From Acanthacorydalis orientalis (Eukaryota; Arthropoda; Insecta; Megaloptera; Corydalidae), in assembly GCA_034766995.1 (NCBI GenBank), contig CM068313.1, positions 60,929,409-60,993,408 on the forward strand: a stretch of DNA of 64,000 bases, in the 5' to 3' direction. Within the stretch, counting starts at the first letter, position 1. Every line of letters begins with the position of its first letter. Of this stretch, positions 56,282 through 64,000 are shown piece after piece. A program made the position numbers and the translations under genes. The notes under the pieces are model-generated. The model was not told where the DNA came from. It worked only from the letters and a program-made list of their open reading frames with translations, and made no database searches.

Positions 56282-57547
56282 ATCGAGGTTACCTACTGCG
56301 CGCAATAAGGTGAATTCGTGGTGCCACATTTGAATCAGTTTTTTTTAAATTACGTGAAATACGTACAGTATTAATTTAAACCCAACGTAAAAAATATTTT
56401 TGGCGGATACCCAGATGATATCAACATCGTTGGAACAAAATCCCAGGAACGACTTCGACGTGCACAACAAAACCGTTTTGTTGATTGTAATATGGAGAAC
56501 AAAGGACAACACGTGATCAAAATTGATTTAAAAAAAAAGAAACAAACAAGTCTTTATACAAAAGCTCATGCATTACTTCGAAGCCGCAAACATCTCTATC
56601 CAGCAGGAATTAGAAGAAGCAGACACACAAATTGTAACAACGGCTATAGAGCAAGCTTCCTTATACAACTCTGTCGAAATCATCGGGGAGGACATTGTTC
56701 TTCCCGTGTTATTAATTAGATTAGCGTGGGATTATAAAAAACATCTTAACCTGAAAACCTGTGAAAGGAAGAAAGTCTTAGCAACTGTACTCTCCTAGAA
56801 GCTTCAATCACGACAAACCAATATCAGAAAGCATTTTCTTCCTGCACGCCTTCAGTGGATGTGACACTACATCCTCATTAAATAATATTGGAAAAGAAAA
56901 ATTTATCACAACTCTGGATAATCATAAAGGACTTCAATTAACGATGGAATTGTTTAAGCTGAATAATGTTGACCTAGATGTATTCGCTAAGGCAGGCAAA
57001 TTATTTCTCATTTGTGTGCACGGTGACAACAGCAATTAGAATTCAATAAATTAATTGCGCTACAAACGCTTGACGGTCTCAGTTACAAAAAATAAATTCA
57101 ACTTATCGACGCTCCTGCCAACTGCTGCTTCAGCACGACAACACTCGTTCAGGACTGGTACGGAACGAACAAAAATCCCGAGGACTGGAGTTGAAGCAGA
57201 ACCAAATATGGACTGGAATTAATAATTACTACAGTCGACCACTCTCCATCCGAACACATTTAAAGTTTATATCCAACTCACGTAAGAAACAATGTGAAAA
57301 AGCTTGAGGTTGTAGCAAAACTGGCTTGAAATATTCGATTATTTGCAAAAAATGCTGTGGAGAGTCTTGCGAGAACGCACGAGACATTGAAAAAGTTCAA
57401 GATGATGAAATTGATGAGGCTTTTGATGCAGTTGTGAAAGGAAAAGAAGGAGGAGAAGAAAAAGAAGAAAATGCTGAAGACGATAAGAAAAGTGAGGCTG
57501 AGATTACATCTGAAAATTTCAAGGAGGAAGAAGACGATGAAATTTAA
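55780..57547 (+). pseudogene. transposon protein with PIN/XPG-nuclease-like motifs, broken
   Basis: Collinear pieces of one large protein. 55880-56210: INPLLLFQMMCISKKNDDD and LSLFTEERMRKGSKS. A TA tract follows (56217-56277). 56400-56500: GGYPDDINIVGTKSQERLRR. 56568-56798: EEADTQIVTTAIEQA and VEIIGEDIVLPVLLIRLAWD. After a frameshift near 56790: SIFFLHAFSGCDTTSSLNNI and FAKAGKLFLICVHGD. 57120-57200: an EDWS segment. 57290-57380: a Cys-rich part (CEKACGCSKTGLKYS then CKKCCGESC). The end (57400-57547) is very acidic. The EAD...GED...SGCD series resembles the acidic active-site blocks of XPG/FEN-type PIN nucleases (EAE, SEDSD, SGCDY). I know this protein family as widespread but uncharacterised in insects. 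The nuclease reading is inference. Many stops; inactive. Confidence 0.7.
56217..56277. repeat. (TA)n inside transposon coding relic
   Basis: About 30 TA units replacing coding sequence between two conserved blocks. Confidence 0.95.
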
Positions 57548-57789
57548 CCGGATCTTACCAAAAGGCACAGAAAGCAATAATCAATTTAAGCGAATGGTTA
57601 ATGTAGCACAATGAAGACAGTACGTGGATTATACCTATTGGGGACACAACGTAAAATGTGTTTTGAACTCTAGCTCCTCGGTGGTGTGGAATAGACTTTC
57701 ATTGAAATATTTGTGTGAGTTGTATGATCTCAACACTACAAGAAGTGATATAGTCCTGCGCATAATGTACAGGCGGTTTTTTTTTCAGT

Positions 57790-58424
57790 TGTGTAAACAA
57801 TAAATATTTATAGCACAAAAAAAAGTTCAACATGAAAGCTGTAGATTTTTTCATGCTCTACAACTTTTTTTACTGGGTATCTTTATTTTTTTCCACGTGT
57901 TTGAGCTATTTGGACATCTCTTGTACTATCGTCTTAATACTGAAAACCGTGCTTGGGTGTACGAGACCCCGACAACAATCATTTTCATGTGATTGTTTGT
58001 GTTCTGGTTAACATATGTTGTTGAACTTGTCAAATATTGAACATCTAGGAAAAGTTTCAAAGAACCCATATAAGCCTGATTCTAAATTCACCCACCCACC
58101 TTTCCTTAGAAGCGTATCTTTCTCCTTGTTTCCCCCTAAGAATCCTGGTTGGTCGTGGCTCCGTGAAATAGTACGGTTGCACGAACTTGTTTTTCCGGTG
58201 GTGTTTCTGGCTATCTTTAAGGGCAAACGAACATAAAACATGAAAAATTCAAAAAAATAACAGTTTTTTTTCAATAAATAAAAAAAATGTTCATCGCTCG
58301 AAAAAATGAGAACCAAATTATAGAGAACTGAATTTCCTGCAAAATGGTTTTTTAATTTCTTTTCAGTTACAATAGGAACAGAGATATTTTAAAAACCGGA
58401 ATTTAACCTTTTTTCGCACTGACC
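57790..58424 (-). repeat. right terminal inverted repeat, interrupted
   Basis: The inner part 57790-57886 and the outer part 58221-58424 together match the left arm in inverted orientation. Confidence 0.75.
57887..58220. other. ~330-bp insertion in the right TIR
   Basis: Absent from the left arm. GTATCTTTAT (57877-57886) and CTATCTTTAA (58211-58220) flank it as a probable ~9-bp target-site duplication. It contains one 73-codon frame without known motifs. Identity unknown. Confidence 0.5.
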
Positions 58425-58429
58425 AGGCG

Positions 58430-58915
58430 CACGAGGAGGTGGCCCCTGCCTGCAGAGGCCAAAATCCTTAAAAAACGAAAACGTTAAGCACCAGTGATAG
58501 TGACACAGTGATTAATTAATAAATTAGTTCGTGGTGCAGTGCCGCGTGCATACGAGCAAGCATTATGGACACTAAGTCACCAGCACGCGCTGTGCGCGAG
58601 TTTAGTTTCTAAGCTAGTTTATAAGTTAGGTTAAGTTAGTAATAAGAGAGCCCGTAAGTTATTGTAAGTTAGCATAAGACAAAAGACTCAATTATCATCT
58701 CCGGTTTTTTTGAAAATTTTTTCCCGGAAAAACACGCAGAGACAATTAAAAAATTTCAACTACATCCCACACAACATTTAATTTTCAAGCGCGGATAACT
58801 ACCGGCAACGGTAAGGGCACCGCAAAACCTGTCTAATGGCCACACGAGGCCATGTACACTATTTTATAACCAATCTAATTATTTTTGAATTTGAATGTTT
58901 GATGTCGCAATATTG
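58430..58915 (+). mobile_element. probable LINE 3' end fragment
   Basis: GC-rich start, then AGGTTAAGTTAGTAATAAGAG, then the stem TCCGG (58700-58704) / CCGGA (58724-58728) around a T/A-rich loop, ending ATTTTTGAATTTGAATG. Same layout as other LINE 3' ends here. Confidence 0.6.
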
Positions 58916-58924
58916 ATGCAATTC

Positions 58925-59425
58925 CTGTGTCGGAATTCCTCTGAGGAGCCGCGAAAATTAAGCGGAGATCCTTGTTCTGAAAAGTTTGCAGTTTCGCCTA
59001 ATTAGTTTTACACGCGGCGAACCACATAGGAATTACATATCTTAAGACTGTTCCGATACAACGCGCTAATTCTGTTTTTATAGCAACTTGTGTGTTTTTA
59101 AAAAACTATAAATCACTCAAGATGACTCGAGCCGAACTGCTTATTTTTAAGATCAGTTACTGACTGCTTTATTATTCAGTTGCTACAGTATTTATAACAA
59201 TTGTTATCCTCTAAACAGGATATGATTACATTATTGGAAAATTACAGTCACTTCATCCTGTTATGAATCGTTTTCCTTAATTAGTAGTTTTTACATTATT
59301 TATAGTTATGTTCACAATAATATTCTTACCGTCTAGACACGATATGATTTGTGATAGATTTACTTATTCTAAGATAAAGTTTAATAATTAAATAACTGTA
59401 CTATATATGATTATCTAACATAAAA
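58925..59425 (-). repeat. LTR of a Gypsy-type env retroelement (approximate)
   Basis: Non-coding, just 3' of the env relic on the minus strand. A purine-rich tract (AAGGAGTGAGGAG at 59427-59439, minus strand) marks its start. Inside are a TATAAATAC promoter-like box and AATAAAGCAG polyadenylation-like signal. The outer edge meets the LINE 3' end near 58920. The partner LTR is outside the window. Confidence 0.55.
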
Positions 59426-59439
59426 CTCCTCACTCCTTA

Positions 59440-60097
59440 AGTGGTGATATTATGTTGGCATGATTGAACCCTTTAAATTCTTATTTCTTCTTCTCCTTTT
59501 GAACTTTCTTGGTTTTCTTGTTTGTTCTTATTTTTTCTTTCTAGATACTTTCTTATTATTAAGATTATACCTGCATCTATTAATATAACATATAATATTA
59601 TTCTTCAGATGTTTGTTCCGTGAATGTGTACAGTATTATTAGATATTTCATTTAATTTTAATCTTTGTTTATTTAAGTTGTCTCGTAATTCGTCGAGCTT
59701 ATAATAGTTTATTCGATTTAATGTCATGATTTCGAAATTATTCTATATATTAGATTTATTATTGTTATTTGGATTTATTTTTAATTCAAGTAATTCGATT
59801 AGATTAAATTTAGTTTTAAACGTTTTGGAAATTCTTTATTAAAATATCTTTTATTTTGATTTCGCACTCGTATAGTTCATGTACATAAGTAACTTCGAGT
59901 AGTTTATTTTCTTTTTTGAGTCCGCATCGTTGAGTGACGATCGTATCTTCTGGTATTACAAGCATCCATTCCTGGCTGTCTAACTTTTTAGTATTTACGT
60001 TGTTTATTTGCGCTGGTATTTGTTCACAGTTGGTTAGATTGTCAACATAGTTTAGCATTTTAACTTCACATGGTGCGTCGTCGATTATGTTTATTAA
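59440..60097 (-). pseudogene. env-like gene of Gypsy-type retroelement, 3' part
   Basis: Minus-strand fragments downstream of the piggyBac insertion encode the C-terminal half of an insect errantivirus-like envelope protein. There is a Cys-containing extracellular stretch (about 60097-59830), a coiled-coil-like helix rich in Leu/Asn (about 59720-59640), a hydrophobic membrane segment (about 59610-59570) and a basic/acidic tail. Frames are broken by stops. It is old endogenous sequence and non-functional. Confidence 0.7.
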
Positions 60098-61926
60098 CAC
60101 TAGATTTACGGAACCCATCAATTTGACGGGTTCCTAATTTCATACTTAAAAATTCCGAACATCTAAATAATATTTTTTAGTTATTATATATTTGATATAA
60201 TGTAGTGAATATATATCTCCACTCATTTTATCCGAAAGACCTATATTTTCTTATTTCCATATGTTGTATAACTATTTTTACGAAAATCCGTCAAATTGAC
60301 GGGTTACTTAATTTACAATCAATCGTTTCAGTTGTTGCGGAATAACAAAATTAAATAAGAATGAGTAAAGAAAAAAAAAGAATGGCTGTTTAGGAGCGAG
60401 TACGTAAACGAACAGCTTTGAACTATTTGTTTACAGAGAGAGCAAACCTTATCATATCACGTATGATCATCTCAACTGTGCTGCTTGCAGAGAAACGATG
60501 TAATATTTGGAAATTTAGTGAGGTTGAACTTGTTATTTATAATACAATTAGAGCAAAGCGAGTGATTATTTCAAAAGTGAATTTTGCAGAAAAGGAAGTG
60601 GAGTTTATTTACTAGACAAAGATTTGAATTTTTCAAGGTAGTTTGAAAATCTATCCATAAAGAAATATTTTTTTACATTTATGTTCTGCCTACTTGGCTA
60701 GGTATTATGGACAAGTCTCGAAAAGATATTGAATTGATAAAAAAAACTAACCAGTATAGATGAACACCTATCTGGATCGGATTCTGATGCAAGTGTTACC
60801 GAACTAACGTTGATTTCTGTAATATGGGACAGATTTATCCAAAATAGTCAGGCTTGTTATAAGCCTGCCATGAACATTACAATCGATGAACAATTGTTCA
60901 CAACTAAAGCTAGATGCCGATTTACACAGTACATGCCAAATAAGCCCGATAAATTCGGCATTAGTTTTGGTTGGCATCGGACATTACAATCAAATATCTT
61001 ATAAATGGCTTCCAATATTTAGGGAAAGACGAAAGACGACCATTAATATACCTTTGAGCGAATTCGTCGTGCTCAAGCTTACTGAACCATATTTAGGCCG
61101 TGGAAAAAACGTTAATACTGACAACTTTTTCACAAGCATTTTCCTTGAAAAAAAGTTGCTTGCCAAAAAAAAAACTCTTATGGGGATTATACGTGCAAAC
61201 AGAAGAGAATTGCCAAAAATCGCAAAGGCTAAGAAGGATAATATGATCCGATTTTCCACAAAACTTTATAAATCAGATGAATACCTTCTCACAGTTTACA
61301 AATCCAAGCCAAACAAAAACGTATTATTGTTCAGTTTTAAACATGAAAACGTCAAAGTAGAAGGTAATGCTGAACATGTCATTGAAAGAATCATATTTTA
61401 CAACAAAACCAAGTTTGGGGTGGATGTTGTAGACCAAATGGCTAGAAAATATAGCGTGAAAGCAGGTTTCCGTAGATGGTCCCTTCAAGTGTTTTATAAC
61501 ATTTTAGATTTGGCAGCCATTAATGCCTGGATATTGTATAAAGAGACCACTGGAGTAGACATATCTGAAAGAATTTTATTTTTCAACTGGCTGAAGAACT
61601 AGGCAGTGATTTTCGCGACGAATGAAATACTCGTTCCAATTCATTGCCAATTATACAAAATCTTAATGTACGAAGGTCTTTCCAAATCAGATTATGTAAG
61701 AAAAATATGTCTAATAATATTTGTATTGAGTGTTACAAGTATGTATGCGGAAAATTTACATTCAAAATGGAGTTTATATGTAAAAAATATACTGAATAAA
61801 ACTGTTAATGTACCAATCTATTGATATAAGATAGAAAGATTTACAAAAAATTGCATTTTAATTTACCCGTCAAAAAGACGGATTTCAGTAAAAATAGGTA
61901 TACAGTCGACACCCGTGAATCTAGTG
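60098..61926 (+). mobile_element. piggyBac-like transposon inserted in env
   Basis: 1829 bp with inverted ends CACTAGATTTACGG and (complement) CACTAGATTCACGG, flanked by TTAA (60094-60097 and 61927-61930). The palindrome CCGTCAAATTGACGG or variants occurs at about 60114-60132 and 60287-60303, and as CCGTCAAAAAGACGG at about 61867. The host env gene continues on both sides. Confidence 0.95.
60361..61760 (+). pseudogene. piggyBac-like transposase, frameshifted
   Basis: Starts MSKEKKRMAV then a stop. A conserved region begins near 60860: ITIDEQLFTTKARCRFTQYM and NKPDKFGI. After a shift, WLASDITIKYLINGFQYLGK holds the first catalytic Asp. From 61020 to 61602 it is open: KLTEPYLGRGKNVNTDNFFT (second Asp), RELPKIAKAK, VEGNAEHVIERI, FGVDVVDQMARKYSVK (third Asp) and RRWSLQVFYNILDLAAINAW. 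A further shift leads to a Cys-rich C-terminus (CKKNMSNNICIECYKYVCGK, about 61700-61760). The region between 60620 and 60860 is badly decayed. Inactive. Confidence 0.88.
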
Positions 61927-61930
61927 TTAA

Positions 61931-62980
61931 GTTATTTTCATGACATATAAATTCTTTATTCGATAATTTTTACAAGGTTTATCCAAATATATGTACTGAT
62001 GCTCGTTAAAGATGAGGTATTCCAATGGGAGTATCATGACTTGAAATTTATTTTCTTGCGGTATAAGAAGAGGATAAGATGGTAATAGTTATAAATTTCA
62101 CCTCATACTGTCGGTGCGTTTAATATAAAAATTATTCGATTATTTTTACTATAACTAGCAATGTCGATTGAATAATCGACATACTTCTGTTTGAAAGAAT
62201 TTTCAAACAGAAGTATGTTTTCGATGATAGGAATGTATGGTAATTTATTATTACTAATTAGGTTTTTGCTTATTTCTTGTGTTTCTTTTAAAAGTACATA
62301 CGGGTTTACTATTGAATTATGAATTGTATTCAATTCGGAAAACGTTATTGCTACTTCCAAATTTTCTAGTATGTCTTAAATAAATCGGAAAATCGTTAAT
62401 ATTTGCGAAATGATCATGTTTATTTGAGGGTATATTGGGAATTTTAAAGTGCTTTTACATTTACTGTTTTTACTATAAGTTCAATTTGTCTGATTCTAGA
62501 TTCGAGTACGTGTTCGTTATGTTTTAGTTATATTTTCAAATTCTTTTATAGACTTCTGCATTAATGTCATCTGTTTGTTCAAGAGTGATTTTGTTTTCAT
62601 CTGGTTATCAGATAATGTAGAGATTGCTTTTTCATATCTGTTTGCATCGTCTTGATCTTGGTTTCCAGATATAAATTTGATGAGAACCTAATGCGTTGAC
62701 AAGACCTCTTTTAAGTCTCTTGGGTTGTTGAGTGTATAATGGATTTATTGGTTTAATTTGATTATTAATTTTCTTTTCTAATATGTTTATTAAATTATGT
62801 CAGTTGTAAAATTCTGTTTTATACGAGGGCGAGGATTCAATATTATATTTTAATCTACCGTACTTTAGTTTTACGGTACTATATTCTTCTAATATATTTG
62901 TTATGTCGTATGATTGAATAAATGTCCAATGATTTATTATGTTTTGTGTCGTACCTATGTTCAGAGGAAGTCATCCAATG
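61931..62980 (-). pseudogene. env-like gene of Gypsy-type retroelement, 5' part
   Basis: Minus-strand continuation of the 59440-60097 relic. Near 62720 a basic cluster followed by a Gly/Ala/hydrophobic stretch resembles the cleavage and fusion region of F-type envelope proteins. A long helical part follows (about 62680-62500) and an open segment of 85 codons at 62360-62103. Multiple stops. Assignment rests on position after integrase and on overall pattern. Confidence 0.65.
62163..62218. repeat. two adjacent perfect hairpins within env relic
   Basis: 62163-62180 is GTCGATT-GAAT-AATCGAC (7-bp stem). 62179-62196 and 62201-62218 are perfect 18-bp inverted arms separated by GAAT. Confidence 0.93.
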
Positions 62981-62984
62981 TTGT

Positions 62985-64000
62985 TAGTAATTTGGTGGGT
63001 TTATTTCTGCGATAATATGGGCGTAGAATCTAGAATTGAAGGTGTTCTTAGTTCTTTCAAGTGAAGTATTTCAGTTTTATTATTGTAATTATTTTTTAGC
63101 TTGACTTTGTTGTTTTCTAATAGTTCTACTATTTTGTAAGATCCTTTAAATTTATTTTCCTTTTTATTTCTTTTTACATTGGTTTTATAAACTGTTTGTC
63201 CAACTTTAAATCGGTACTGTTCGGGACCTTTCACATTAATTTTTTCTACCGTTCTTTTCTTTTCTGTATCTATATTGGATTCTACTGATTTATATAAATG
63301 TTTTAGTTTGTCTTTGTGATTTACTACGTATTCGTTATAGAAATTAGTATCAGATAAGTCTGAGGGATCTCTAGAATTTGTATGACCTAGTTATTAGTTC
63401 TAGTGGTGTAAAATTGTTAGTTGAGTGTATCGTGTTATTGCATGCGATTATTGCATAAAGTATTAGAGTGTTTGTTTCTTGTGATTTATGTTTCTGTTTA
63501 AGTATTCTTAGGTGTTCGATTAATGTGGAGTGAAATCGTTTTACAGGTGAGTTCGATTCGTGGTGAAAAGGGGTTGTAATATGTGTTTCTATTTTGTGCA
63601 TTTTCAATCATTCTTATACCGTATCGTTTTTGAATTCTGTTCCATTGTCCATTGTAATTCTATTATGTATCCCATAATATGAAAAATATTGAATTAATGA
63701 GTTACATATTTCTATCGCTGTTTTACCTTTTATAGGTATTGCTTGACCTAATTTCGAAAAAGCGTCAATTATGGTTAAAAATATATAGTTATCAATTGAA
63801 AAGGTCTTCCTACTCTTTCTGTTAGTACTATGGGTACGTATGGTTTTTTCATAATGTACTTTGCGGTTGCACAAATTCTACAATTATTTATATAATCGGT
63901 GATATCTTTTTTTATAGATGGCCAGTATTAGAGTTACGTTTTAAATGTTCTAGGGTTTCATTTATACCACGATGATTACATTTTCCTTCGTGTTGATATT
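62985..64000 (-). pseudogene. pol gene 3' end: integrase of Gypsy-type retroelement
   Basis: Minus strand, entering from the right edge. 64000-63880: HHCC zinc-binding region in broken frame (HEGKCNHRGINETLEHLKR). 63874-63614: catalytic core with TIIDAFSKLGQAIPIKG (first Asp) and TMDNGTEFKN (second Asp). 63607-63371: the third block, where the expected catalytic Glu before RFHSTL reads Lys. 63234-63001: C-terminal domain (YRFKVGQTVYK, GSYKIVELLENNKVKLKN). Separate frames are joined by shifts. Upstream gag, protease and reverse transcriptase lie beyond the window. Confidence 0.88.

Larger units (their letters stand above)
55425..58424 (+). mobile_element. DNA transposon with ~340-bp terminal inverted repeats and a PIN/XPG-like nuclease relic
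   Basis: The left arm 55425-55765 and the right arm 57790-58424 are inverted copies. Shared blocks include GGYCAGYGYRAAAAAAG at the tip, TTAAATTCC, TTAAAATATCTC, AGAAATTAAAAA, GGTTCTCAT, TTATTTATTG, GTTCGTTTG, TAAAGATA, AGTTGTAGAG, ATGAAAAAATCTA and ATAAATATTTATT. The right arm is split by about 330 bp (57887-58220). No target-site duplication was clear. Between the arms is one decayed coding region (55780-57547). The superfamily is not certain. Confidence 0.8.

Noticed and set aside
58003..58316. Short frames on both strands as a small gene
   Set aside because: They span the boundary between the TIR and the 330-bp insertion and show no conserved motif.

Overview
The window looks like a transposon-packed, AT-rich, probably heterochromatic piece of an insect genome. 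The mix of mariner, Tc1, piggyBac, Jockey-like, RTE-like and env-bearing Gypsy elements fits a hymenopteran such as an ant, but I cannot fix the taxon from sequence alone. I found no convincing host protein-coding gene, tRNA gene or CRISPR array. Nearly every long reading frame belongs to a mobile element, and most are broken.

Layout. 0-3.4 kb: an old low-copy repeat with a LINE 3'-end inserted in it, then a 5'-truncated LINE with an intact 512-aa reverse transcriptase frame (1613-3151). 3.7-15.3 kb: a Tc1 relic, a Himar-like mariner, a Tc1-like element holding a second mariner relic, LINE debris, a Jockey-like LINE relic, and an RTE-clade LINE preceded by a 5S rRNA-derived leader. 15.3-18.2 kb: long TA tracts, an internally deleted mariner and another mariner relic. 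18.3-24.85 kb: a cluster of at least five unrelated tandem repeats (units of about 16, 141, 175, 185 and 340 bp). 24.88-28.56 kb: a Jockey-clade LINE with a poly(A) tail and a 13-bp target-site duplication. 28.6-31.4 kb: unrecognised sequence and dispersed repeats. 31.4-41.45 kb: a second, diverged copy of the 4.8-15.3 kb block. The duplication begins exactly at a mariner terminus and ends in a TA tract. 41.5-47.5 kb: long direct repeats and a piggyBac relic. 47.8-51 kb: LINE and mariner fragments. 51-55.4 kb: the paralogue of the first repeat, LINE 3' ends and very long TA tracts. 55.4-58.4 kb: a DNA transposon with about 340-bp terminal inverted repeats encoding a broken protein with PIN/XPG-nuclease-like acidic motifs. 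58.9-64 kb: the 3' half of a Gypsy-type retroelement with an env-like gene on the minus strand, its env split by a TTAA-flanked piggyBac element.

The two most interesting items are the fusion of a near full-length 5S rRNA-like sequence to the 5' end of an RTE LINE, and the long-TIR transposon at 55.4-58.4 kb. A stem-loop with compensatory changes recurs at the 3' ends of several LINE fragments. Boundaries of old elements are by-eye estimates. Exact TIR/TSD boundaries are given where both ends can be read.
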